A stretch of DNA of 64,000 nt from Streptomyces sp. DT2A-34 (GTDB lineage: Bacteria > Actinomycetota > Actinomycetes > Streptomycetales > Streptomycetaceae): the NCBI RefSeq assembly GCF_030499515.1, contig NZ_JASTWJ010000001.1, forward strand, positions 3,266,001 to 3,330,000, given 5' to 3'. The notes below the pieces were generated by a model that saw only the letters and a program-made list of their open reading frames with translations, was not told the origin of the DNA and searched no databases. How positions within the stretch are numbered: the stretch's first letter is position 1; every line of letters begins with the position of its first letter. Position numbers and translations under genes: made by a program. Below are positions 41,593-50,372 of this stretch, piece after piece.

Positions 41593-42054
41593 TCAGGTCG
41601 CGTCCGCGTCGTAGGGCGGGCGCTCGTCGCGGGGGTTCTCGGGCTTCTTCGTCATGTCGATGCTGCCGCCGGAGGAACCCGAGGTGGAGGACGACGACGA
41701 TGACGACGAGGAGGACCCGGACGACTCCGAGTCACGGCTGTGCACCGCGTCGGTGACCTCGGCCATCTCCTTCTTCAGGTCGAAGCCGTTGCGGATCTCC
41801 TTCAGCCCCAGTTCGTCGTTGTCCAGCTGCTTGCGGATGAACGTCTTGGGGTTGAGGTCCTCGAACTCGAAGTCCTTGAACTCCGGGCCCAGCTCCTCAC
41901 GGATGTCCTGCTTGGCGCTCTCCGAGAACTCGCGGATCTTGCGGATCGTCCGCGTGGCGTCCTGGATGAGCTTCGGGAGCTTGTCCGGACCGAAGACGAG
42001 CACGGCGAGGACGATGAGCGTCACCAGCTCGAGCGGTCCTATGTCATTGAACAC
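41593..42054 (-). CDS. tatB: Twin-arginine translocase subunit TatB
   Basis: 153 aa. VFNDIGPLELVTLIVLAVLVFGPDKLPKLIQ is the TatB N-terminal membrane helix, with the hinge GPDKLP and then an amphipathic helix. The poly-Ser tail (SSGSSSSSSSSSSTSG) is unusual. GTG start. The last gene of the htrA-tatB pair, same order as in mycobacteria. It docks folded Tat substrates with TatC. Confidence 0.93.
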   Translation of the reverse strand: MFNDIGPLELVTLIVLAVLVFGPDKLPKLIQDATRTIRKIREFSESAKQDIREELGPEFKDFEFEDLNPKTFIRKQLDNDELGLKEIRNGFDLKKEMAEVTDAVHSRDSESSGSSSSSSSSSSTSGSSGGSIDMTKKPENPRDERPPYDADAT

Positions 42055-42270
42055 CTGAAGCTCCTTGCGATGTCCTCGGTCCTCGGCCCTCGGCGGTCTT
42101 GGCGGGTCTTCCGTGGTCCGGGCCGGATCCAAGGTACCCGGCGATCCGCTACGACCGGTACTGTCCCGAGGCCTCCGAATGCGATGAACGTGCGGTTTTC
42201 CGGGTTGTTTGCCTTGTCAGGGCCCGTTCGGGGTGGTCATACGGGCCGCGCTGTGAGGTTTATCTGAGTC

Positions 42271-44742
42271 TCAGTCCCCGCCCGACGAGCCGAGTGTCAG
42301 CGAGATCCTGATCTCCTTGCCGCTGCGCTCCAGGGTCAGTTCGAGCCGGTCGCCGGGGCGGTGGGCGCGGGTCTTGACGATGAGTTCCTCGCCGGAGTGG
42401 ACGCGCTGGCCGTCGACCTCGGTGATGACGTCGCCCGACTTGATGCCGGCCCTGTCACCGGGGCCGCCCTCGGAGACCGCGGAGCCGCCGTCACCGCCCT
42501 TCGTGCCGACGCGGGCGCCGTCGCCGCTGTAGTCCATGTCGAGGGTGACGCCGATGACCGGGTGGGTCGCCCTGCCGGTGTTGATCAGCTCCTCGGCGAC
42601 GCGCTTGGCCTGGTTGACCGGTATGGCGAAGCCGAGGCCGATCGAGCCGGACTGGCCGCTGTCCAGGTCGGAGCCGGTGTCGGCGGAGCGGATGGCGGAG
42701 TTGATGCCGATGACGCGGGCGCGGGCGTCGAGGAGAGGGCCACCGGAGTTGCCGGGGTTGATGGGCGCGTCGGTCTGCAGAGCGTCGACGTACGACACAT
42801 CGCTCCCGTCGCCGCTCTCGCCGCCGGCCGTGATGGGCCGTTCCTTGGCGCTGATGATGCCGGAGGTGACGGTGCCGGCCAGGTCGAACGGGGCGCCGAT
42901 GGCGACGACGGGGTCGCCGACCTGGACGTTGTCGGAGTTGCCGAGCGGCAAGGGCTTCAGGCCGCTGACACCGGTGACCTTGACGACGGCGAGGTCATAG
43001 CCGCTGTCGCGTCCGACGACGGTGGCCTTGGCGGTGTCCCCGCTGTGGAAGGTCACCGATATCTCGCCGGCGTCCCCCGCGGGTTCGACGACGTGGTTGT
43101 TGGTGAGGATGTGACCACGGTCGTCGAGCACGAACCCGGTACCGGTGCCCTGCTCATCGCCCCCGCTCACATGCAGCGTCACGACGCTGGGCAGGGCGCG
43201 CGCGGCGATCCCGGCGACGCTGTCCGGCGCCCGCCCGGTCGGCTCGTCCCCGGCCTGCGGCAGCTCCACGTCCCCGACGCCACCGTTGCGCTCGAGATAC
43301 GCCCCCACGGCACCGCCGACACCACCGGACACGAGCGCGATCATCAGGGCCCCGACGAGGACCACCTTCTTCGCCCGCTTACGCCGCTGCCCCTCGGTGG
43401 CGACGGCGGCGCCGGTCTGTTGGAGGGGGGCGGAGGGGTGGAGGGGCTGGGTGGGATGACTGGGGTGGGTGGGAGGGGTGGATTGGGCGGGGTGGGTCGG
43501 GTGGGCCCAGGGGTCGTAGTTCTGCCAGGGGTTGGTGGGGGGTGGGGCGTCGGCGTAGGCGGGGTCGGGGGTTGCCTGGGCGGGGGCCGAGGTTGCCCGG
43601 GCGGGGATGGCGGCCGTCGGGGCCACCGGGGCGGAGGCGCCGGGGCCAGGGGCCGGAGGCGTGGGCACGCCGGTTCCAAGGGACGCTGCTTGGGTGGGCA
43701 CGCCGGGCGCCGGGGGCGCCGCCTGCGCGGGAATGCCATGTGTCGGCGCCGGGGCAGGAGCACCCGGGGCCGGATTCGGTACCGGAGCGGGTACGCCGGC
43801 TGCCGGGGCCGCGGCTGCCGACGGCACGGGCGTGCTGTGCGCTGCGGCCTGCGTGGGCTGCGTCGGGGCCGGAAGACCGGGCACGGGTGCCGGAAGGCTG
43901 TGCGTCGGTGGTGCCGGCATCGGTACGGCCGTCCCGTGCGCCGGCGTGGTGGCCGGGTGCTGTACCGGCGGAGCGGGCGCCCAGGGTCCGGGCTCGCCGT
44001 AGGGCGGGGTGCTGTAGGGGTCGGGGGCGTGGAGGGGCTTGGGGCGTTCGTCGACGGGCCCTGCGACAGCGGCGGCGCCGTCGGCGGGCACCGCGGGGAC
44101 GGTGATCGCACCCTCGGGGGACACCGCAGGGACAGTGACCGCACCCTCGGGGGACACCGCAGGGACAGTGACCGCACGACCGGCGGACTCCGCGCCCCCA
44201 GTACTTGCGTCGGCGGCAGCCCTCACCGCTGCGGCACCGGCGTCATCGGCAGCCCCCGCGGCTGCAGCACTGGCGTCACCGGCACCCCCCGCGACCACGG
44301 CAGCGTCACCCGCGGACGGTACCGACGCGGCCACCCCACCCGGCCGCGCCAGCTCGAAGTCACCGTCAGCGGAGGTCACGTCGCCACCGCTGCCGTTCAC
44401 AGCAGGCTGGCCAAGCTCGAAGTCACCCTCCGCCGAAGCCACACCACCACCGCCGTTCAAGGCAGGGCGAGGAAGCTCGAAGTCGCCCTCAGTCGAAGCC
44501 GCGGCGTCGGATGTGCGGGCGGCGGGCAGGGCCAGTTCGAAGTCGCCGTCGGCGTTCGTGTCGCCGCCATGGCCGGGATCACCGGTGCCGGCAGGTGCCG
44601 TGTGCTCGGTGGCGTTCGATGTTCCCGGCAGCGTCCCGCTCATCTCGTCCGGCGTCGGCTCCGCGTCCTCCGCCGGGGCCGAAGGGCCCTGTGGCCGGGG
44701 CCGGTTCCACCACTTCGCCTTCGCGGGCTTCCCCTCGTTCAT
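42271..44742 (-). CDS. htrA: HtrA/DegP-type serine protease with PDZ domain and long disordered cytoplasmic extension
   Basis: 823 aa. Residues 1-450 are low complexity (Ala/Pro/Val). They contain four copies of a GDFEL module (DGDFELALP, EGDFELPRP, EGDFELGQP, DGDFELARP) and VTVPAVSPEGA repeats. One membrane segment follows (KKVVLVGALMIALVSGGVGG), then a trypsin-like domain with catalytic His (TNNHVVEP), Asp (YDLAVVKV) and Ser (NPGNSGGPLL), and a C-terminal PDZ domain. It degrades misfolded envelope proteins and can act on RseA-type anti-sigma factors. Start MNEGKPAKA. Confidence 0.9.
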   Translation of the reverse strand: MNEGKPAKAKWWNRPRPQGPSAPAEDAEPTPDEMSGTLPGTSNATEHTAPAGTGDPGHGGDTNADGDFELALPAARTSDAAASTEGDFELPRPALNGGGGVASAEGDFELGQPAVNGSGGDVTSADGDFELARPGGVAASVPSAGDAAVVAGGAGDASAAAAGAADDAGAAAVRAAADASTGGAESAGRAVTVPAVSPEGAVTVPAVSPEGAITVPAVPADGAAAVAGPVDERPKPLHAPDPYSTPPYGEPGPWAPAPPVQHPATTPAHGTAVPMPAPPTHSLPAPVPGLPAPTQPTQAAAHSTPVPSAAAAPAAGVPAPVPNPAPGAPAPAPTHGIPAQAAPPAPGVPTQAASLGTGVPTPPAPGPGASAPVAPTAAIPARATSAPAQATPDPAYADAPPPTNPWQNYDPWAHPTHPAQSTPPTHPSHPTQPLHPSAPLQQTGAAVATEGQRRKRAKKVVLVGALMIALVSGGVGGAVGAYLERNGGVGDVELPQAGDEPTGRAPDSVAGIAARALPSVVTLHVSGGDEQGTGTGFVLDDRGHILTNNHVVEPAGDAGEISVTFHSGDTAKATVVGRDSGYDLAVVKVTGVSGLKPLPLGNSDNVQVGDPVVAIGAPFDLAGTVTSGIISAKERPITAGGESGDGSDVSYVDALQTDAPINPGNSGGPLLDARARVIGINSAIRSADTGSDLDSGQSGSIGLGFAIPVNQAKRVAEELINTGRATHPVIGVTLDMDYSGDGARVGTKGGDGGSAVSEGGPGDRAGIKSGDVITEVDGQRVHSGEELIVKTRAHRPGDRLELTLERSGKEIRISLTLGSSGGD

Positions 44743-45104
44743 GCTCTGCTTCCTGCTCGCTGCTGACCGTTGCCCGAGTAGGACGCTTCGCTCTTTGCCG
44801 CGTGCCAAGAGAAACGGTCGACCGTCATCCCGCAGTCCGCGGAGACGACTGAGGTCTGCCGGCCTGCCGACCTGGTTCCTCGGCAGGCCGCCACCGGGAA
44901 CATCCCGGCGCCCGAATGCCTACTCAACTCTGCGCTGTCGCGCTCAAGTCCCCTCAGAAACCGGCGACTTCGTGTTACCTCCCCCATCCGTCACGCGGCG
45001 TCAACGGCAGCCGCGGTTCATCGACTCCGCGCCCGGCCCACAGGCACGGCGCGCGGCCCACCCTGGATTCAACCAGGTTCGTGGGCCGCTGCGCAGAGGC
45101 CGGG
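44743..45104. other. Gap between rseA and htrA
   Basis: Contains the rseA terminator at 45053-45089 and by inference a separate htrA promoter. A minus-strand GGAACC at 44874-44879 has no -10 partner at the right distance. Confidence 0.45.
45053..45089 (-). terminator. Terminator after rseA
   Basis: 9-bp stem GCGGCCCAC / GTGGGCCGC enclosing a second stem CCTGG...CCAGG. Confidence 0.65.
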
Positions 45105-46076
45105 TCAGCGGCCGGTGGCGGGGAAGGTGGAGGGGGATGACGTCGCGTCGGGGACGGGCACGGCGAGCAGGTCGGGGCTCGCCGTGATCTCGGGGGTCGT
45201 GGACCACGCGGTCAGGGCGAGCGGCGGGGTCTCGCTGAGCGGGCGTATCAGCGGGGACATGGCGGCCGCGCCCACCACCACGGGTGCCGTCAGGGTGTGC
45301 ATGTCCTGGTCGGCGGGCTGGGCCGGCATCCCGGGCAGGAGGGGGGCCGATCCCTCGGTCGGGGCGACCGGGGTGTCGAGCGTCCGCTCGCCCTGACCTT
45401 GGGCGAGCAGCGGGCCGACGCCACGGCGGCGCTGGTTCTCGGGTGTCGTCGCCGCGCCGGTGCCCTGCGTCCGGGCCGGTGTCACATTGCTGCCGCCCGA
45501 GCCGCCACGCGCCTCCGTGTCGATCGGCACGCTCGACGTGACACCCCCCAGGGCGATCGCGGCCAGCGACACCGCGCCCGCCGCGACGAACGCGAACCGC
45601 ATCCGGGAGGACCCGGAGCGATCGGCGTCAGGACGGCCCACGGGATGGGTGCGGAAGCCCCGCTCCGAGGCGGGGAGCGCCGGGCCGTGCGGACGCGACG
45701 GGACGTATCCGAACTCGAAGCGGTCGCCCCGCTTCACTCCGAACACTCCGGTGGCGCCCGGCCGCCCGGACAGTCCGCCGAATCCTCCCCCGCCCAGCGG
45801 CGAGCCACCGCCGTCCAGGTCACCTCCCCCGGGGAGGCCCTGAAGGCGGGCCAGGAAACTCTCGGAGGGAGGCGGCGGGGCCGCCTCCGCGAAGACGTTC
45901 TTCAGTCGGCGCTGGGCGTCGACCTCGGCCTTGCACCTGGCGCAGGTCGCCAGGTGGGCCAGGACGCGCTCGCGCGTCTCATGACCGAGCTCTCCGTCGA
46001 CGAGGGCGGAGAGTCGGTCTCCCAGGTGTTGCTCGGCCAGGAGCCGTTCTGCGGGGTTGGGTCGAGAGCCACTCAC
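45105..46076 (-). CDS. rseA: Zinc-binding anti-sigma factor (RseA-like)
   Basis: 323 aa. N-terminal ZAS domain: [27 protein letters not shown] with H-x3-C-x2-C. A Pro-rich linker, one membrane helix ([18 protein letters not shown] near residue 170) and an extracellular low-complexity tail follow. It holds the SigE-type factor inactive until the envelope signal; start overlaps the sigE stop by four bases (coupled). Longer than the mycobacterial RseA. Confidence 0.88.
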   Translation of the reverse strand: MSGSRPNPAERLLAEQHLGDRLSALVDGELGHETRERVLAHLATCARCKAEVDAQRRLKNVFAEAAPPPPSESFLARLQGLPGGGDLDGGGSPLGGGGFGGLSGRPGATGVFGVKRGDRFEFGYVPSRPHGPALPASERGFRTHPVGRPDADRSGSSRMRFAFVAAGAVSLAAIALGGVTSSVPIDTEARGGSGGSNVTPARTQGTGAATTPENQRRRGVGPLLAQGQGERTLDTPVAPTEGSAPLLPGMPAQPADQDMHTLTAPVVVGAAAMSPLIRPLSETPPLALTAWSTTPEITASPDLLAVPVPDATSSPSTFPATGR

Positions 46077-46843
46077 GCGGTCGCGCCCCCTCCCCCCAGT
46101 GCGGCCACCCGCGGCACGAAGGAGCGACGCTCGGCGCGCGCCTCCGGCGAACGGTGGGCAAGGGCCTTGCGCAGCTGGGAGCGGCCACGGTGGATACGGG
46201 ACCGGACGGTGCCGAGCTTGACGCCCAGGGTCGCGGCGATCTCCTCGTACGACAGCCCTTCGATGTCACACAGGACGACCGCGGCGCGGAACTCCGGCGC
46301 GAGGGTGTCGAGGGCCTGCTGGACGTCCGCGTCGAAGTGGGCGTCGTTGAAGACCTGCTGGGGCGTGGGCTCCTTGCTGGGCAGCCGCTCGGCCGCGTCC
46401 TCGCCCAGCGCGTCGAAACGGATGCGCTGCTTGCGGCGGACCATGTCCAGGAAGAGGTTCGTGGTGATGCGGTGCAGCCAGCCCTCGAAGGTGCCGGGCG
46501 TGTACGTCGACAGGGAGCGGAAGACGCGGACGAAGACCTCCTGCGTGAGGTCCTCGGCGTCGTGCTGGTTGCCCGTCAGGCGGTAGGCCAGACGGTAGAC
46601 GCGGCCGCTGTGCGTGCTGACGATCTCCTCCCACGTGGGCGGAGTCCACGCCTGCCCGTCCGCGTCGGTGGAGAAGGTCGCGGTCTGGGCGTAGTCGCCG
46701 GCGTGGCTGTGGTCAGCGGTGTCGTTCACGGATTTCGGCCTGCCTGCCGATCCGAGGAAGCGCCGCAGCACTCCTCCCCGATCCACAGGCGCAGCCGCAC
46801 CTCCCCTGTCGGCTCTGGTGGTGTCCAGTGGAGCCCCTACCAT
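46073..46843 (-). CDS. sigE: ECF RNA polymerase sigma factor (mycobacterial SigE-type)
   Basis: 256 aa. Region 2: [31 protein letters not shown]; region 4: [25 protein letters not shown]. It closely resembles M. tuberculosis SigE in sequence and gene order (sigE - rseA - htrA - tatB). Note that S. coelicolor 'sigE' of the cell-wall system is a different gene; the symbol here follows the mycobacterial orthologue. Start MVGAPL; a shorter GTG start (VNDTADHS) is possible. Its own promoter has the matching ECF motif. Confidence 0.9.
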   Translation of the reverse strand: MVGAPLDTTRADRGGAAAPVDRGGVLRRFLGSAGRPKSVNDTADHSHAGDYAQTATFSTDADGQAWTPPTWEEIVSTHSGRVYRLAYRLTGNQHDAEDLTQEVFVRVFRSLSTYTPGTFEGWLHRITTNLFLDMVRRKQRIRFDALGEDAAERLPSKEPTPQQVFNDAHFDADVQQALDTLAPEFRAAVVLCDIEGLSYEEIAATLGVKLGTVRSRIHRGRSQLRKALAHRSPEARAERRSFVPRVAALGGGGATA

Positions 46844-46992
46844 AGCCACCTCGCCCGTTAGCTCCGGATAAGCGGTTTTACGAGAAATTGATCTGGGCTG
46901 ACACGGCTGGTGTGCCTGCGTCAGCACTTGCTCGCGGCCCTGTTCGGCATCGTGATCCAACTGTGTCCCCCCGCTCGTCTTCCCACCCCTCT

Positions 46993-47019
46993 AAACGCCC
47001 GGTCCCATCTGCGGGTTCC
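46993..47019 (-). promoter_or_regulatory. ECF-type promoter of sigE (autoregulatory)
   Basis: Minus strand GGAACC, 16 bases, CGTTT, a full match to the SigE/ECF consensus GGAAC-N16/17-CGTT. RNA start near 46985, giving a ~140-base leader. Confidence 0.75.
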
Positions 47020-47072
47020 CGTCGGCAACGGATACAGTCACGCCCAGGCAACCACGGGGACAGGAGAGGGTC

Positions 47073-47705
47073 ATTACCGGCAACCGGCAGACGAGCTGGG
47101 CGTTCGCCGACGCCTACGTCGCCGAGGACGACGTCCTGCGCTGGGCCCGGGACCGGGCCCGTGAGGCGGGGCTGCGCTCGGTGTCGCCGGGCACGGGTGC
47201 CGCGCTGCGGTTGCTGGCCGCTTCGGTGGACGCGAAGGCGGTGGCGGAGATCGGTACCGGCACCGGCGTCTCCGGCATCCACCTCCTGCACGGTATGCGC
47301 CCCGACGGCGTCCTGACCACGGTGGACCCCGAACCCGAACACCAGCAGTTCGCCCGCCAGGCCTTCCGCGCCTCCGGCTTCGCCAGCAACCGCGCCCGCT
47401 TCATCCCGGGCCGCGCCCTGGACGTCCTGCCCCGCCTCGCGGACGCCGGTTACGACCTCGTCTTCTGTGACGGCGACCGGCTGGAGTTCCTCGACTATCT
47501 CGCTGAATCGTTGCGCCTTCTGCGTCCGGGTGGCCTCGTCGTCTTCGAGGGCGTCTTCGCCAACGGCCGCACGGTGGACTCGGGCCCACAGCCCACGGAA
47601 GTCATACGTATCCGGGAGCTGCTGCGCGCGGTGCGGGAGAGCCAGGAGCTGGTGCCGTCGCTGCTGCCGGTCGGGGACGGGCTGCTGTGCGCGGTCAAGC
47701 GGTGA
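47073..47705 (+). CDS. O-methyltransferase (class I, SAM-dependent)
   Basis: About 210 aa if initiated at ATT 47073 (GGAGAGGG just upstream; NRQTSWAFADAY follows as in homologues), or 174 aa from GTG 47181. SAM site VAEIGTGTGVSGIHLL, acidic DPEPEH, LVFCDGDRLEFLDYL metal/substrate loop, LRPGGLVVFEGVF. Catechol-OMT-like. Divergent from sigE, as in mycobacteria (Rv1220c). Substrate unknown. Confidence 0.82.
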   Translation: MTGNRQTSWAFADAYVAEDDVLRWARDRAREAGLRSVSPGTGAALRLLAASVDAKAVAEIGTGTGVSGIHLLHGMRPDGVLTTVDPEPEHQQFARQAFRASGFASNRARFIPGRALDVLPRLADAGYDLVFCDGDRLEFLDYLAESLRLLRPGGLVVFEGVFANGRTVDSGPQPTEVIRIRELLRAVRESQELVPSLLPVGDGLLCAVKR

Positions 47706-47741
47706 CCGTGCGGCCGACCGTACGTCATGGATGTACGGAAC

Positions 47742-47789
47742 AAGCGACGCGCTGAAGAAGCGACGTACTGAAGAAGCGACGTGCTGAAA
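47742..47789. repeat. Three 16-bp tandem repeats after the O-methyltransferase gene
   Basis: AAGCGACG followed by CGCTGAAG, TACTGAAG and TGCTGAAA in three consecutive units, ending at the terminator. Confidence 0.75.
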
Positions 47790-47795
47790 GAAGCA

Positions 47796-47829
47796 GCGAC
47801 CCCGGCACCATGTGCGATGCCGGGGTCGC
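47796..47829. terminator. Bidirectional terminator, O-methyltransferase / DUF3117
   Basis: 12-bp perfect stem GCGACCCCGGCA / TGCCGGGGTCGC with a 10-base loop between convergent genes. Confidence 0.8.
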
Positions 47830-47853
47830 CGAAAGGTAAGGGTCGCTGCCGCG

Positions 47854-48021
47854 TCAGCCGACGACCTTCTTGAGGGCGTCGCCGAGCGCGTCGGCCTCGT
47901 CAGGGGTCAGCTCGACGACGAGCCGACCGCCGCCTTCGAGCGGAACGCGCATGACGATGCCCCGCCCCTCCTTGGTCACCTCGAGCGGGCCATCGCCCGT
48001 CCGCGGCTTCATGGCCGCCAT
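47854..48021 (-). CDS. DUF3117 small protein
   Basis: 55 aa, MAAMKPRTGDGPLEVTKEGR start and DALGDALKKVVG end. Conserved single-domain family of actinobacteria; function unknown. Confidence 0.88.
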   Translation of the reverse strand: MAAMKPRTGDGPLEVTKEGRGIVMRVPLEGGGRLVVELTPDEADALGDALKKVVG

Positions 48022-48397
48022 GCTCGTTCCCCTTCCTGAAACCAGCTCATAGTCAAAGCCGACGGCCCCATGGAGGGCACGCGTGTCTGAAGTGAGACAC
48101 GCGACACCGGCATCGAACACATTGCTTCCAAGCCATTATCCCGCATCTCAGGACCCGATGACCAACATCAGTCGGCATCGCTTGGGAAACGCGCGCGAGC
48201 AAAACCACTCAATTCGGCGATGTGACTGCGATACTGCGCCACCGCACGCGCTTCGGCCGAACAGAACCGGACACGAATTCTTTGACGCAGGTCACACGTC
48301 CGGTCCGAGCCGTTGTCGGTGATCTCCGCCATGCTGTCCTTCAGACAAGTGCGTACCGACGAGTACGCCGATGCCGCGACACCGGAGGGGATACGCC
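48022..48397. other. Divergent promoter region DUF3117 / enoyl-CoA hydratase
   Basis: 376 bases, no gene supported. Apart from the palindrome at 48080-48103, nothing else was recognised. Confidence 0.4.
48080..48103. promoter_or_regulatory. 9-bp palindrome upstream of the DUF3117 gene
   Basis: CGCGTGTCT-GAAGTG-AGACACGCG, a perfect dyad about 60 bases upstream of the DUF3117 start; shape of a dimeric regulator site. Confidence 0.5.
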
Positions 48398-49201
48398 ATG
48401 GCCGACACCGTGCTCTACGAGGTGAGCGACGGGCTCGCGACGATCACGCTGAACCGCCCCGAGGCGATGAACGCGCTGAACATCGAGACCAAGGTCGCCC
48501 TGCGGGAGGCGGTCCAGGCTGCGGCGGGCGACGACGCCGTACGGGCCGTGCTGCTGACCGCGGCCGGGGAGCGGGCGTTCTGCGTGGGTCAGGACCTCAA
48601 GGAGCACATCGGGCTGCTGGTCTCGGACCGGGAGACCGGGTCGCGGCAGACGATGAGCACGGTGCGGGAGCATTACAACCCGGTCGTGACCGCGCTTACG
48701 TCCATGGCGAAGCCGGTGGTGGCCGGGGTGAACGGGGTTGCGGCGGGGGCGGGCTTCGGTTTCGCGTTGGCCGCGGACTATCGGGTCGTGGCGGACACGG
48801 CTGCGTTCAATACGTCCTTCGCCGGGGTCGCGCTGACCGCCGACTCCGGCATCTCGTGGACGCTGCCTCGGGTCGTGGGGCCCGGGCGGGCGGCTGACCT
48901 GCTGCTCTTCCCGCGGAGCATCAAGGCGCAGGAGGCGTACGAGCTGGGCATCGCGAACCGGGTTGTGCCTGCCGGTGAGCTGCACGAAGAGGCCGCGAAG
49001 GTGGCGCGGGCACTCGCCGAGGGGCCGACGGTGGCGTATGGGGCGATCAAGGAGGCAATGGCGTACGGGCTGTCGCACTCCTTGGAGGAGACCTTGGACA
49101 AGGAGGACGAGCTGCAGACGCGTGCCGGGTCGTCGGAGGACCATGCGATCGCTGTGCAGGCGTTTGTGAACAAGGAGAAGCCAAAGTATTTGGGCCGATG
49201 A
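48398..49201 (+). CDS. Enoyl-CoA hydratase/isomerase family protein
   Basis: 267 aa crotonase fold: ITLNRPEAMNALN, oxyanion ERAFCVGQDLKEH and VNGVAAGAGFGFALAADYRV; second catalytic position is ADSGISWTLPRVVG. The first Glu of classical hydratases is replaced by Ala/Gly around GVALTADSG, so PaaG-type isomerase chemistry is more likely than hydration. ATG 48398 after GGAGGGG. Confidence 0.88.
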   Translation: MADTVLYEVSDGLATITLNRPEAMNALNIETKVALREAVQAAAGDDAVRAVLLTAAGERAFCVGQDLKEHIGLLVSDRETGSRQTMSTVREHYNPVVTALTSMAKPVVAGVNGVAAGAGFGFALAADYRVVADTAAFNTSFAGVALTADSGISWTLPRVVGPGRAADLLLFPRSIKAQEAYELGIANRVVPAGELHEEAAKVARALAEGPTVAYGAIKEAMAYGLSHSLEETLDKEDELQTRAGSSEDHAIAVQAFVNKEKPKYLGR

Positions 49202-49220
49202 GCTCGGGGCGACAGCGCCG

Positions 49221-49295
49221 GCGGGGGTGCGGGTCCGATGTGGCTGGTCGCGCCCACGCGGCGGAGCCGCATATCGATACAGCCCCGCGCCCCTA
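49221..49295. repeat. Intergenic repeat family B, copy 2
   Basis: Reverse complement of the copy at 31671-31744, with GCGGAGCCGCATATCGATAC and CCCCGCGCCCCT. It sits between convergent enoyl-CoA hydratase and tag genes. Confidence 0.8.
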
Positions 49296-49880
49296 AAGGG
49301 CGCTTCTCGCGACGCAGGTTTCCAAGTGGTCGTCGACCAGGCCGCACGCTTGCATCAGGGCGTATGCCGTCGTCGGGCCCACGAAGCGCAGGCCGCGCTT
49401 CTTCAAGGCCTTGGACAGGGCTGTCGACTCCGGAGTGACCGCGGGGACGTCCGCCAAGGTCTTCGGGACCGGGCGGGTGGCCGGGTCCGGTGCGTGGGAC
49501 CAGATCAGGGCGTCCAGGTCGCCCGGGGTCCAGTCGGCGAGCACGCGTGCGTTGGCGAGGGTCGCGTCGATCTTGGCTCGGTTGCGGATGATGCCCTCGT
49601 CGGTGAGGAGGCGGTCCCTGTCGGAGTCGGTGAAGGTCGCGACCTTGGCGATCTCGAAGCCCGCGAAGGCGGTACGGAAGCCCTCGCGGCGGCGCAGGAT
49701 CGTGATCCAGGACAGGCCCGACTGGAAGGCCTCCAGGCTGAGGCGTTCGTAGAGCGCGTCGTCGCCGTGGACCGGGCGGCCCCATTCCTCGTCGTGGTAC
49801 GTCACGTAGTCCGCGGTGGACAGCGCCCAGGGGCAGCGCAGGGCGCCGTCCGGGCCGGCGAGGGCCGTACCGCCGCTCAT
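49293..49880 (-). CDS. tag: DNA-3-methyladenine glycosylase I
   Basis: 195 aa. Family start RCPWALSTADYVTYHDEEWG, with the zinc-snap Cys/His, ERLSLEAFQSGLSWITIL helix-hairpin region and FVGPTTAYALMQACGLVDDH end. Excises 3-methyladenine; pairs functionally with the ATL gene at the other end of the window. The start overlaps the DivIVA-like stop by four bases. Confidence 0.92.
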   Translation of the reverse strand: MSGGTALAGPDGALRCPWALSTADYVTYHDEEWGRPVHGDDALYERLSLEAFQSGLSWITILRRREGFRTAFAGFEIAKVATFTDSDRDRLLTDEGIIRNRAKIDATLANARVLADWTPGDLDALIWSHAPDPATRPVPKTLADVPAVTPESTALSKALKKRGLRFVGPTTAYALMQACGLVDDHLETCVARSAL

Positions 49881-50233
49881 CGCTGGTCGTCCTGGGCGTG
49901 CTTCTCCATCGACACATGGCCGGCCGACGCCTGCGCGCCCGCCAGCGCGGACTCCAGGTCGGCGATACGGGCGTCGCGCTCGGCGAGCTCGGCGCCGAGG
50001 CGGCTGAGGGCGTCGTCGACGTCGGACATGCGGTAGCCGCGGGCGGCGAGCGGAAAGCGGAGGGTCTCGATGTCCACGCGGTTGATCGGGCGGTCCAGCG
50101 GCAGCAGGTCCTGCAGGCGCTCGGGCGCGGCCTCCGGCAAAGGGCCGCCGCCCTCGCCGCCGCCCACCACGGCGAGTGTCACCGCGGCGACCACGACGGC
50201 GAGCGCGACGACCAGGAACAAGAACATAACCAT
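49877..50233 (-). CDS. DivIVA-domain membrane protein
   Basis: 118 aa. One N-terminal membrane helix (MVMFLFLVVALAVVVAAVTLAVV), then INRVDIETLRFPLAARGYRMSDVDDALSRLGAELAERD which is the DivIVA N-terminal motif and coiled coil. Possibly a polar or septal scaffold linked to tag expression by the overlapping start and stop. A 21-residue longer start at 50296 is possible. Confidence 0.82.
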   Translation of the reverse strand: MVMFLFLVVALAVVVAAVTLAVVGGGEGGGPLPEAAPERLQDLLPLDRPINRVDIETLRFPLAARGYRMSDVDDALSRLGAELAERDARIADLESALAGAQASAGHVSMEKHAQDDQR

Positions 50234-50372
50234 CGCTGTGGCCCCCACGGTCGGTGAATGCGAGCGGTCGAGTGTGTCAGTGTCCGATCGTGCCATGCGA
50301 CTCTGACAGTTAGGGTCGCAGGCGGCCGAAGGCCGGCGACTTGCCAGGACGTACTAGGAGAGGTCACAGGGG

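Noticed and set aside
44874..44879. Minus-strand GGAACC before htrA as a SigE promoter
   Set aside because: No CGTT at 15-18 bases downstream.
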